62,000 nucleotides of DNA from Cristatella mucedo. Its lineage: Eukaryota > Bryozoa > Phylactolaemata > Cristatellidae. Positions 51,046 through 61,266 of this stretch are shown here, piece after piece. The translations under genes were made by a program, and so were the position numbers. Below the pieces are notes generated by a model. That model ran no database searches. It worked only from the letters and a program-made list of their open reading frames with translations, and had not been told where the DNA came from. Where the stretch lies: the NCBI GenBank assembly GCA_009760855.2, contig WPIO01000239.1, forward strand, positions 1-62,000, written 5' to 3'. Every line of letters starts with the position of its first letter. Positions within the stretch are counted from its first letter, which is position 1.

Positions 51046-51222
51046 CTTTGCAGCAAATGTAAAGCGCCTAGGAAGAGATTGAGTTCTCTGAGGGCGCTTT
51101 ATCAATTGCATTATTATTGTTATTGTTATTATTAACCTCTGGGTAATGCTTTTTTACAGCATATTTAAAATTCACGAAAGGTATTAAGTTCTCTGAAGGC
51201 GCTATACAAATGTATTATTATT
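51046..51222 (+). mobile_element. Two LINE/SINE tails in a row
   Basis: First tail 51046-51136: CCTTTGCAGCAAATGTAAAG, GAGTTCTCTGAGGGCGCTTT and a TTA/TTG tail. Second 51150-51222: CAGCATATTTAAAATTCACG, TTAAGTTCTCTGAAGGCGCT and ATACAAATG. Confidence 0.8.
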
Positions 51223-51276
51223 TTAATTGAGTCGTTCGATTAGGTATGTTTCAAAATTTGATCAAAAATAGACTGG

Positions 51277-51376
51277 TAAATCAAAGCTATAGCCTGTAAT
51301 CAACGCATCAGCTTTATAGCCTTTAATAATATAGCTATACAATATTTGATTAATTAAAAATTATAGCTTTGATTTA
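51277..51376. repeat. 15-bp perfect inverted repeat in AT-rich DNA
   Basis: TAAATCAAAGCTATA at 51277-51291 and its exact reverse complement at 51362-51376. TATAGCCT/AGGCTATA words recur around it up to 51490. Confidence 0.85.
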
Positions 51377-52555
51377 TATAATATAAGCCATATAGGCTAT
51401 ACACAAATTACTTACATTGCTTTATTATTTATTATATATATAGCTTATATTTTATAATTACAAATTGTATAGCTTGTATAGCCTCTAATAAATGCAGCAG
51501 CTTCGCAATCCGTGGGTCTAAAGTAATGCCAGCACGTGCTAGCGAGTTGAATTTATCGCATCTGCAAACAATAAGAGAGTGGTGGCCTGCGACTGATGGC
51601 GTTGATCAGCAATATATTTCGCACGATAGGGTCAACGATGTTTCGCGCGCGTCGCGAGCGCTCTCGGAGAGAAACTCGTGCACTTTAAAAAAAACTCATG
51701 TTCGTTTTTAAAAAAAAGGTTTGTTCAACACCTAAAACCACTTTAAAAGCTGCATGACTGCATAAGCATTGGACATTAGAGACTGCGACGATTGGTTGTG
51801 ACAGTCCGCTTCGAAGCAATACCAAGATCTCATATGCCAAAAAAGGTTACTGCGATTCATAGCATGAACGAAACCCAATTGTGCTGGCATTGCACAGCAT
51901 ACAAAAAGCATCAGCAGCATGTGCGAATGTGCGAATAATCCAAAAAAAAAGCTGCCGCGCGCTGAGTAGCGATGGCGAACGGGGCAGATTTGCTTCTAGC
52001 AAACTGCACTTGGCTGCTGGTCGATAGTACACGGGGCTTCGCGCGCTCTGCTTTAGTTAGGATTGATGTAGTAGATATGGCGGTTGGTCAAGGAGCTGCC
52101 GCCGTGACATTAGACATGCGCATTCAATTCAAGCGCTCTTTGGTATTGCATCGCAATTGCTCTAGGCAATGCCGAGTGGCTACTTTCCGGTTCCCAGATG
52201 TATTGCTGTAGCAAGCTCTCAAGGATTAAAGATGCTTAAAATAAGTTTTTCCTTTTCAAACTCATGATCTAAAATTATCTTTGGACAATCTCAAGGCGGA
52301 CTGCTCTTAAGCGCGACCAACTGGAAGCCCCGAGCGACAGAGCCGCCGCCGCGTCTTGGTTAGGGATAGATCGCTTCGCCCAACTTTGCCAAAGTACATC
52401 GGAATACGAGTGGTTAGCCGTCGAGTCATTGGAAGCATCAGCATCTACGCACGATCTGCGCTTCAAAAATTGATGCATTCCAAAGTTTGCAGTAGTTGCC
52501 AGTCTGCGTGAAGATCTAAGCAATGTCGTATGCAGTGGCACAATGCTCTTCGACT
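51377..52555. other. Non-coding, nothing recognised
   Basis: AT-rich to 51500, with TATAGCTTATA-like words; mixed composition afterwards. No gene signal. Confidence 0.4.
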
Positions 52556-52678
52556 CAGCCCAGGGTAAGGTGCTCGCTCTTCACGGACCAGGTCGTGGGT
52601 TTGAGTCCTGCTGCGGACGACCTTACATTGCCCACTGAAAGTAGCAGCGATAGTCGCTAAGGTTCTAGCGCCGCTTGG
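52556..52678 (+). mobile_element. SINE-A partial copy
   Basis: CCCAGGGTAAGGTGCTCGCT, CAGGTCGTGGGTTTGAGTCC (B box), TTACATTGCCCACTGAAAG and AGCGATAGTCGCTAAGGTTC. It lies head-to-tail before the next copy. Confidence 0.7.
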
Positions 52679-52679
52679 T

Positions 52680-52865
52680 AGGTGAGGCTATGAGGCGTAA
52701 TGGCTCACTAAGTAAGGTGGTTGCTTTTCACGACCTCGGCCGCGAGGTCATGGGTTCGAATCCTGCGGTGGGCGATCCTTTATCACCACTGCAAGCGGTG
52801 GCGATAGCAGTAAATGCTCTTCTGTCGCTATACAAAAAGAGGCTGTTAAATCAGCTTTTCTTTTC
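52680..52865 (+). mobile_element. SINE-A, near-complete copy
   Basis: AGGCGTAATGGCTCACTAAG head, ATGGGTTCGAATCCTGC B box, TATCACCACTGCAAGCGGTG body and TCGCTATACAAAAAGAGGCT end. Close to the copy at 10145. Confidence 0.88.
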
Positions 52866-54149
52866 TTTATGAATATACGAATCAGCTTGCCTTTTAACTT
52901 CAGCGAGTGCACCACAATAATAGTTGCGGCGACAGCTAGCGTGCAATGAGCCCGATTGCACACGGTCGCGAAATCCAATCGCAACAAATCTCGCCGTGCT
53001 CGAACATCTGAGGTCAGCATCGGGCAAGGCTGTTGTTGACTGACCTGTCTGCGTACATTAGTTTGAATTATTTAAATTAGACTTTTATTAATTTAATTTA
53101 AATTTATTCTAATTTAAATTAGATTTAAATTAGACTTATTTAAAGGCTTTCGCGAATCTTTCTGTGGCGAAGCGCGTCGTTCAAATTAAAAAGATCAAGC
53201 TTTGACCTTGGCCAGCGACGGTGCTGATCAAGTCGCCTCAGCGGCACGTGTGCAACGCAGTGTCGCCGAAGCGGCTATCGAAGACATTTAACTGCTGCTA
53301 CCGTGCCCTACGTAACGATCGGCAACGGCGCAGCCATTAACACCCGCCGCCTCCGCGCTGCTCTTACACGACCGGAGTTCAACCTTTGTGCGTCATAAGC
53401 TCGGCGCTGGTCTGGCGCCGCTCGCTGCGCTGCATCAAGCAGCGGGTAGCAGTGTCCAGCAAGACGGCGGCGCCGCCCTTTCTAGGGAGCCATGCGTGCG
53501 TTTGCGTGCTGCCGGCGGCCATTTCCCTCTTCGGAATCTCATTCGGAATCTCGGTGCCACTCGGCTAATGCAGCAGAGTCCGCTTCAGATTCATTGATTA
53601 TTTTCTCCTTCCTAATGAGAGACCAATAGATCCGCCGCGCTGTCCGGGCCGCTTCATTACCGTCGAGCCTCATTGCGGCCTACGCCACGCCCGCAGTACT
53701 ACAGCTAACGGTGCCTCGGCGGAAGCGGCCCGCGATATAAATTGCAGCTTTGAATCAGCCCCTCTCGGTAAAAGTTGGATTCGGCTCACTTTGATTTAAT
53801 TCAGAATGGCTTTGAATTTCATTTTCGTTGAAGTTCTCTGCGGCTCGGAGAAATCTCGACGGAGTGCCTGGTGTCAGCAGCAAATTCAATTCTGGATGAC
53901 ACTTTGGAGCTATTGCATTCTGGGACAGACTTCTCTGTCGCAGTGGCGCATACTCGTCACTGTGGAGTCGCCGATCAGAACAGTGACTCCACTAACCAGA
54001 GTATGAAACAGCTTAAACGCCTTAAACTGCTCGCCGCCTATGGCCATTTCATAAGCTCAGTCGAGCTAATCGAATCGTATCGGGCAAGCCGACGCGACTT
54101 TCCGCCATGCGCTCGTCGCGTAAATAATGTTGAATAGATCTGACCGATT
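52866..54149. other. Non-coding, AT-rich patch
   Basis: 53065-53145 consists of overlapping TTTAAATTAGA/AATTTAAAT words and is nearly self-complementary. The rest carries no recognised gene. Confidence 0.4.
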
Positions 54150-55011
54150 GGTCATCCAGATTTACTTATCGCTCGGGAACTGTCGCGCGACCCGTCGGAC
54201 GATTTTGCGACGGCGTTCTACTTCGGCGGGATGGGGTGGCTCTCGATCTGCAACCGCACGCGTCGCGGCGCCTGACGGCGGCCGTGCCTTCGTCACGGTG
54301 CACGCAGCAGCTCTGGTGAGTGCGAAAAGTCAAGCGTCTCGCGGCGAACGCGCGCGTTTGAGTGAGTCGGGATGCTTTGAAGAAACGCGCCTCGCTAATG
54401 TGCGGCGGAGCTAGGACAGCATTCTCTCGTAGCAGAGCGGGCGCGGCCACTGTCGAGCAGTCTTGACGGTGGCCTCGTTTTGACCCGACGTGCTGCGATC
54501 CCCGAACTTTGACCGCGCAATTCCGTGGCGGCAAAGCCGTAGCGCGCGAGCAGTCCTGCCTTCCGCCAGAAAGAGTGCTGCGATCACTGCTGCCGACGCT
54601 CGCCTTTAACCACCGCGCGCTTCGCTCCCGCGCACCGCGAGTCGCGCGCAAAGATGGCGGGGCGACGAGAGAGCGAGAGCGTAGAAGAGAATAGTAAAGA
54701 GAAAGTAGAGAGAAGAGCCAATGGGAGGAGTCCGGCTCCGTGCGTCGCGGGACGACCTGTCGTGTGTGGGGGAGCAGTTCCGTCGCATCGCTGCGCGACG
54801 CCACGCCGACGGAGCTCGCCTCGAGACGCGCGCGGAGCAGCGAGAGCGGCGCACCGCACTCGCTCTCGGAACGCGAGCGCTCCGGGCTTGCGCTCTGAGC
54901 GAGGCGAGCGCGCGCCCAGCCAAGCGTACCAACGCCCGAGCTTTCGGATTTTGCGTTTGCTCGTGAGCCCGAGCCGCCCAGGAGCACGCCGGCCGACCGG
55001 AGCGCGGAGAG

Positions 55012-55060
55012 CAGTTCTCGAGCGAAAAGCTTCCGGAGTGCAAGAGCAAACCGGACAGCG
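55012..55060. repeat. About 50-bp repeat shared with 50419-50470
   Basis: GCAGTTCTCGAGCGAAAAGC and GGAGTGCAAGAGCAAACCGG match the segment at 50419; homology stops on both sides. Confidence 0.7.
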
Positions 55061-56316
55061 CCGCTCGCGAGCCCTGTGCGAAGAGAGAATCAGACGGCTC
55101 GTGGCTTGTGGTCATCGCTGCGGCGGCGTCTCCTACACGACTCGTGGCTGCGCAGATGCCCGCAACGGAGCGCTCGCATCGCCCGACCGGCGGTCGCTTG
55201 CCCGAGACGACCGCGCGGAAGAGCTTGCAATTACTCGCTTAGCGGACAGGCGCTGCAAGCAGAGCGGAGCGAGCGAGCGCCGCGCAGCAGCTGCCGACAG
55301 GTGCGTGACTTCTCTAGGCAGCCGCAAATGCGGGAGCTCCTCGCTCGGCCGGAATCTAGCGAATGCGCGAAGCGCGCGCTGGAAAAAGGCGCAAAACTTG
55401 TAACGCAATTAGGATCGCAACGTGCGGACGCTCCGGCTCTGGCGCTGTACGCCGCCGACCTTAGAGGAATTAGCCCCGCTATCTACTGTTTTGTAGTGAC
55501 ATTTAGATCTCTCTCGGCGAAATGCCGGCGCTCGAGGGCGCCCGCTCGCTGCCTTGCGCCGGATGCGTAGGGCAGCGCGCGATCGGTGGCTCGCCGCCGC
55601 CGCAGCGCCGCCGCCGGCGAAGCCGAGGGGGCCGTACCGGCTCCGCTAACCCGCTGCTGCGGCGCCTGCGGAATGCGCTCGGCACTGCCCAGGAAAGGGC
55701 ACGAGCTTGTAAGCACGTGTGTGAGAGAGACGATGCGGGCCGGGCCACGGACTGGGCCTCACACACTGCCGGCTCTGACCGGCGGCTGATTGAAGACTCG
55801 CTTAGGGCGCTGTACGAGGCGGCGCGACTGTTTACCTTCCGCCAGCGGCATCCGGCTTTTATGGCACTCGGCGCGCCAGCGCGAGCACCTGCAGCGCACC
55901 TCTCTCCGCTGCTGCACGCCGGCGCTGTGGGCGATGCGCTCAGGACTGGTCCACATTCCGTCGCAGGGTTTCGCAGCCGCACGCCCGCTGTTGCGCGCGG
56001 GCTCCTATTTAGCCGACGGCCCAAGCGACTGCATCTTTGACATTTAGAAGGCCGCAGCGCTGGAGGCAGCAGCGGTTGCATTGGGCCAGCGGCAGTAATA
56101 GCGGCGCTTAGGACTGTGGCGGCCGCGGCTGCTGCCACGCGCGCGCCGAACTCGGTCGCCGCCACAGCTGCCACTGCTGGCCGAGTTTCTCCAACGGCAC
56201 GCTCTCGGCTGGGAAACTCGGCCTCGGCAATCAGCCTTTCGCCTTGGCCGTTGCTCCCTCCGTCCTAACGGGTCCGCCCGCCAGCGCTCGCGTCGCGATG
56301 ATCGTCGGCAGGATCC

Positions 56317-56369
56317 TTTCGACCGATGGGGACGTCGATTCTCCGGATCGGCGTCCCCACCGGTCGAAA
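56317..56369. repeat. 18-bp inverted repeat
   Basis: TTTCGACCGATGGGGACG and CGTCCCCACCGGTCGAAA pair at 17 of 18 positions across a 17-nt loop. Confidence 0.9.
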
Positions 56370-57503
56370 ATCCCGACAGCGAGCGCAGTGAGCCCGTCGG
56401 AGTGACGGAGTGGTGTGGGGGGACTTCTGCGTCTGAGGCGACAATGGCGCATAATCGAATAGCATCGGGCGCTCGTCCGCGTCAGCACGACTCGGTTGCA
56501 AAGACGCGAAGTCAACGCGACACCAATCGATAGCCTGCGCCGCCGCCATCGCCGCTAAGGCGTGCGAGTAACTGTTCTCGTACGGGACGCTCGATCGACC
56601 CTTCGCGGCGCGTTCCCTGCATCGCGTCCCGGCATCGCGCATGTTTCATACGCAGCTTGCTAGTATTCCGCTCGAGAACTTGCATCCTTGAGTTGCGAAC
56701 TTGAGTTGTGAACTTGCATCCTTGCGGCGGTGCGAGCCAAAGTCGGCAGTTAATGCTATTCGGTCGGAGATACCCCGACCCGCCCGCTCCGCCCCGCTCA
56801 CCCCGCCTCTCCAGGGCTCCGCCCAAGTGCGCGATGAGTCGGCGCGTGCGGTGACGATGCGCGGAGTGCGTGGATGGACATTGCTCGCCGTCCTGCCCGA
56901 TGCAGCTGTATTATTAGTACTATTGCATGGCGGATCTGGTAGTATCGAGGAGCGCTTGCACCGAGTCGTGGAAGTCGGCTGCCAGCAGCGCTGCCGCCGC
57001 CGTCGCAGTACAAAACAGTAGCAATCGCGAATTGAAAAGCACCATTTTCCGACTAGCAGAACGCTATTGTTGGCGGATCCGCAATCGATGTCTTTTCCAC
57101 CGCCTCCGCCGCTGCCGCCGGCTTCGGCCGAGCTTCGGCGGCGGCGCTCCGGCCGCATCCTCCGCTCGGCTCGGCCTCGCTCGCTCGTCGAGCTCGAGCT
57201 TGCGCCGTCGGCGACATTCGAGCGCGGCACTTTTGCACTCCGGCTGGCAGCTAGCCGCAGCGGGCGAAGGGACGGCTTGTAGTGATAGCGTGACAAACTC
57301 GTGTTCATTCGGCCTGCTGTTCTGGCGTGCAAAAAAACTGACTGCTCAGCGACAGCGCTCAAGGCGGAGAGCCGGCGGAGTACGGCCAACCGCCGCTCTC
57401 CGCCGGTGCGGTGACTAATTGCCGGAGAGGTTGTCCCGCGACGATCGCGTCGCTAACTGTCGCCTTCAAGCGTCGCTCAGGCGGCCGCTCTCCGAGCGCT
57501 CGC

Positions 57504-58000
57504 TCAGACCACCAGGCAGGCACCGCACTTGCCGTTTTGCCTCCGTCGACGCCGCTCGCGACCGTCGCCGTCTTCATCGGCGACGGCGGCGCTCGTCGGG
57601 GCCGAGCCGCCGTTCTCCGCACGCCTGGCGTCGTCAGGCGATGGACGGGAACGTGCCTCGCATTCGCCGTTGGACTTAGTGCCGCTTCCGGCCGACGAAG
57701 TCATCTTTAGGTCCTTTTCGCCACCGTGCGCCGGCGCGGCGGTGACGGAGAGCACGAAGCTGTCACCTCCGCCGTCGCCGCCTCCGTCGCCGCCACCTCG
57801 CGCGCGTTCCTCGTTATCGTTGCGCTCCCTCGGCGCTGGCCTGGCGTGGCTGGGCGTGCTCGGATCGACGATAACGACCCGGTCCCTCTCGATGAGCGAG
57901 TGCATGAGCATCTCTCGAGACTGCACGTCTATGACGCCTCCCGGAGAGAACGGGTTCTCCCTCTCGATGGAGCAGCGGCCGCTGCTCCGCCGCATTTCGT
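57504..58000 (-). CDS. Terminal exon of an unrecognised CaaX-box protein
   Basis: On the minus strand an acceptor (CTGCTGCGCCTTTGTAG) precedes 165 codons ending in TGA at 57506-57504. The first part is not low-complexity: SIERENPFSPGGVIDVQS, then REMLMHSLIERDRVVIVDPS. A Gly/Asp-rich spacer follows (GGGDGGGDGGGDS), then an acidic stretch and a polybasic end RERRRRRQNGKCGACLVV. The last four residues, CLVV, form a prenylation (CaaX) motif with another Cys two residues before it and a basic patch, the usual set for membrane anchoring by lipid. I do not recognise the family. The layout (spacer, basic patch, Cys, CaaX) recalls paralemmin-like proteins, but no sequence match is claimed. Upstream exons are not identified. 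Confidence 0.5.
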
Positions 58001-58146
58001 CTACAAAGGCGCAGCAGCGCGAGCGGTCGGCTGCTCGCCCGCCGCGCACGCGAGCATCGCCGGCGGGTCGAGAAATCGTCGGGCGGCGGAATCGCGATAA
58101 GCGCAGCACGAGACGCTAGCGTATCAACCGCCGCCGCCGCCTGCGC

Positions 58147-58219
58147 GACGCTGGGGCAGCATCGCGCAGGCGGGCTGGCGGACGCCGCGTCCGCCAGCCC
58201 GCCCGCATGCCCCAGCGTC
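58147..58219. repeat. Strong GC-rich hairpin
   Basis: Core arms GGCGGGCTGGCGGACG (58169-58184) and its exact complement (58188-58203) with a 3-nt loop, extended outside an asymmetric bulge by GACGCTGGGGCA and TGCCCCAGCGTC. Confidence 0.95.
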
Positions 58220-59654
58220 TGCGTCAGCCGGCGGCGGCGGCCGACGTCGCGATCGAGACGCCGGCGGCCGGAAGCCGAGGGCTCTGAAGCTCGACCGGTT
58301 CGAGTCGGCGGCGGCGGCGGAGGAGACTGGCTCGCCGCCGATTGCGGCCGAAAAGCGCAACGCTAGCGATATGTCAGCCTGCTGCAGTCGCTCCGCGATT
58401 CGACTGCTCTCATCTCAGCCGACCAAGAGTCGACGATCGAGCGCCGTCACTGCGAGCTCAGACCCGCAGGCCCCGCCTCACCCGACCGACAGACGGCGGC
58501 GTGCGTCGTCGTCGCCGGATGTGAGCGTCCGGACGCAGCCGCCGTCTCTTTGGCTATGGCGTCGCCTCTAGAGCGGTTTTCTTCTCTTTCTCCGCGCCGC
58601 ATGAAATGACAGCTCGCGACGAGGCGCCGGGGGCGCGTAAGCGTCGGACCTTACCTGTCGCCGCTTCACGCGCCGTCGAGCCGCAGTCGCGACGAAGATG
58701 ACGACGACGTGCCGGCGGCGGCCATCCAGCTCGAGCGGCGGCTTCGTGCAACTTCCGCTCTGCTGCACCGGCAGATTAGCGGCCGGGCGTGCGCGCTACT
58801 AGCGGATAGTGGCCGACGCTCTATGTTTGCGCAGCCTCAATGGTCCCTAAACTATTTCTGCTGAGGCTTGGAGAGGCATCTGCTATTGATTTTATGCTAA
58901 TTATTGCCAGCCAGTATCGCCGCTGCCTTCGTCACGGCGGGGGAGGGTCTACGAGCCGGGTCCCGTCGCCCGGCCGCGGTCGCGCCCACGGCAATCGGGA
59001 GCGGCGGCGGCGGCGGCGGCGGCGGCGGAGTGCTCCTCCGCGCGGCGAGAAAACCAAGCGACTCGAGCGCCTTACCGGCAACGTCTGCTTGCGTACACTA
59101 GCGAGCGCACAAGCGCGCTCGTTCAGCTCCGCTCGCCTCCTTGCAGCCGACAAAGTCGGGCGCCGGCGGCGGCGGGACCGGCACGCCGCGCGGCGTCGCA
59201 GAAGACGCTCTCCTCCGCTAATAGGGCTCGCCGGTCTGCTGTAGTTACCGCGGGCTGTTAATACGAAAGGGCAATTAACTAAGCTATCAAAAGAGCACTC
59301 GGCCTCACCTCCTGAAGTCAGGCGACGGCGCCGCTCGCTGTTCGTCAGGGCGCCGGCCGCGGCACGCCCGCTTCTCGAGCGCAGCGGCCAACGATCGGAG
59401 CGGAAGCCTCTAGTTTTTGGCTCGCCGAACGTCCGCGCTGCGGTGCGCATTCGACCAACCGCCGCCTCGCACCGGCTGCCGTCGCCCCCCCTGCCCGCCT
59501 CGCAGCCACGCTTCTACTGCCGACGGCCGCCGAGCCACGTAGCGTAGAGAGCAGGCTAGCGACGGGATTCGCGAAATCGCGGCCGTCGACGGCTGCACGT
59601 CGGGGCCGCCGACTCGCAGCGCGCGAGCCGAGACGCCAGCGGATGCGAGCTCTC

Positions 59655-59695
59655 GCGATGTAGCCGCGCGTCGCTCGCGCGCGCGGCTACATCGC
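59655..59695. repeat. 16-bp perfect hairpin
   Basis: GCGATGTAGCCGCGCG (59655-59670) and its exact reverse complement (59680-59695), 9-nt loop. Confidence 0.97.
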
Positions 59696-60394
59696 ACGAC
59701 GGCTGAGTGCGCGGACGGTGGAGAGCGATCGCCGGTGGCGCATCCGGCGCTTCTTAGTGGATGCTACGAGATGCTACTTGGCGGATGCTACGAGCTAAGC
59801 CCGGCGGCGGCGGCGGCGGCGGCGGCGATAGCGACCGCGGGCGCCATGTACCTATCGCTTAGGCTCTGAGGGCCAAAGGGAAAGTCTGCTTTGTCCGCTC
59901 GCGACTCTGTCTAATTACGGACGGAGACGCGCCGCTTTAGTTTGAGCGCGAGAGCTGAGACGGACGCGAGCGCGAGTACTCAAAGCAGCCAGCGACGACA
60001 GGAGCGCTCTTTCTCTGACAGCCGCGCCAAGCGTACGCGATCACGTGCCCGCAAACGCAGGCCCCTCGCATCGCGACGCGCCTCTAGTCATCCGTCGCGG
60101 CCAGCTATCACGACCGCGCGCCGCCGCTGAGTCAGCAGCCAGGCACGATTTCGCTGCGCGCGCGCACACTTTCCGTCCTCCCCCCACTCTGATCACCTGA
60201 TTGTACACGAAATGAATGGACGGTCGCCACGGCCGTACGTCGCGAGCGAAAACTCCCAGGCCAGACGCGGCAGCAGCCGATGCAAGCAGACAGGCTTGCA
60301 GAGAAGCCAAATGAGCAAACGAAAATGCTCGCTCTTAAGGAGCTGTAGTAGGTATATTTGCGCTTCTAGAGTCGAGCCGCTGTGCCCCGTCAGA

Positions 60395-60640
60395 ATTGGA
60401 GTCAGTGGATTGAATCCCGAGAACGACGAGGCATATTCTTCTACTCATTACCACCCGACATCGCGTCATCTCCTGATTGGCTGGCATTCGAAAAGAAGCT
60501 AAAACCCTATCTGCTCCCGGCAGCATTTGCTTCATCTGCGGGAATCGTCCTTTGCGAGCTTTGAGCGTGCTGAAATTTGCAATCTAAGCAGCTGACACTT
60601 TTCCTCTTCAGCTCATCATAAGTGTCCAGAAAGAGATTTG
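60395..60640 (+). mobile_element. LINE 3' end, different subfamily
   Basis: YSLPPDIASSPDWLAFEKKL and KPYLLPAAF match the end of the LINE second ORF (SLP..I.SSP....FK..LK.YL). The UTR is short and ends in AGTGTCCAGAAAGAGATT before (CT)n. Confidence 0.75.
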
Positions 60641-60653
60641 TCTCTCTCCCTCC

Positions 60654-60698
<45 letters not shown>

Positions 60699-60705
60699 CT
60701 CTCTT

Positions 60706-60770
<65 letters not shown>

Positions 60771-60828
60771 CTCGGGGTCTAGAAAGAGATATGTCTCCCT
60801 CTCTCTCTCTCTCTCCCTCTCTCTCTCC

Positions 60829-60882
<54 letters not shown>

Positions 60883-60886
60883 CGCT

Positions 60887-60917
<31 letters not shown>

Positions 60918-60918
60918 G
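60641..60918 (+). repeat. (CT)n tract with an internal duplication
   Basis: Two CT runs separated by a second GTCTAGAAAGAGATATGTCT segment that resembles the tail preceding the first run (60625-60645), so a unit of tail plus (CT)n appears duplicated. Confidence 0.9.
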
Positions 60919-60966
60919 GGTATAAATGCATTAACATTATTGTTGTCAGTCACTGCTACTACAATC

Positions 60967-61012
60967 CACTGTAGCACGTAGCGACGTAGTACACTGTAGC
61001 ACGTAGTGACGT
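60967..61012 (+). repeat. 25-bp direct repeat
   Basis: CACTGTAGCACGTAGCGACG plus TAGTA is followed at once by CACTGTAGCACGTAGTGACG. Confidence 0.92.
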
Positions 61013-61025
61013 TCCTACGGTGGGT

Positions 61026-61148
61026 GAGTAGTTATGTTTTGAACGTTATAGAGCCTAGGGCTCAGCCTCGACCCTCAATCTCGCACAGCTCGATCGAGTG
61101 TCTTCGTCTGAGACCCAAGTCTCCATAACTTTCAAAACCAAACTACTC
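61026..61148. repeat. Long imperfect palindrome at a composition boundary
   Basis: Left arm 61026-61065 (GAGTAGTTATGTTTTGAACG.. to CTCAG) pairs with right arm 61108-61148 (CTGAGACCC.. to ACTACTC) at roughly four of five positions with one gap. The middle contains a perfect palindrome, CTCGATCGAG (61089-61098). It sits between the LINE/(CT)n region and the AT-rich virus-like segment. Confidence 0.85.
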
Positions 61149-61248
61149 GCTCAACACTAGACTCCCTATCGCTCGGCATAGTGTTTTCACCTACCTCGTT
61201 GTTTATCCTATCGCACTCTAACATTATAAAATTTGATTTAAAAAAAAA

Positions 61249-61257
61249 ATTTATATA
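61249..61257 (+). promoter_or_regulatory. Possible AT-rich promoter element of the virus-like ORF
   Basis: A poly-A run and TTTATATAG end 9 bp before the ATG at 61267. The TATA-like word so close to the start codon would leave almost no leader. Assignment is by motif only, in DNA where such words are common. Confidence 0.25.
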
Positions 61258-61266
61258 GTATAAGAT

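Larger units (their letters stand above)
54150..60350. other. GC-rich, CpG-rich block with one supported exon
   Basis: Second GC-rich block. Many long overlapping frames are open on both strands, with Arg/Ala/Ser-rich products typical of GC-rich non-coding DNA; these were discarded. The exception is the minus-strand exon at 57504-58000. The block holds several strong hairpins and two (GGC)n runs (59004-59031, 59799-59826). Confidence 0.6.

Noticed and set aside
54166-57389. Long overlapping ORFs on both strands in the GC-rich block (for example 273, 249, 247 and 223 codons)
   Set aside because: Arg/Ala/Ser-rich on both strands, no motif, no splice pattern; expected from rare stop codons at high GC.
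57529-58119. 196-codon plus-strand ORF opposite the CaaX exon
   Set aside because: Low-complexity Ser/Pro/Arg product; the minus strand carries the coherent motifs.
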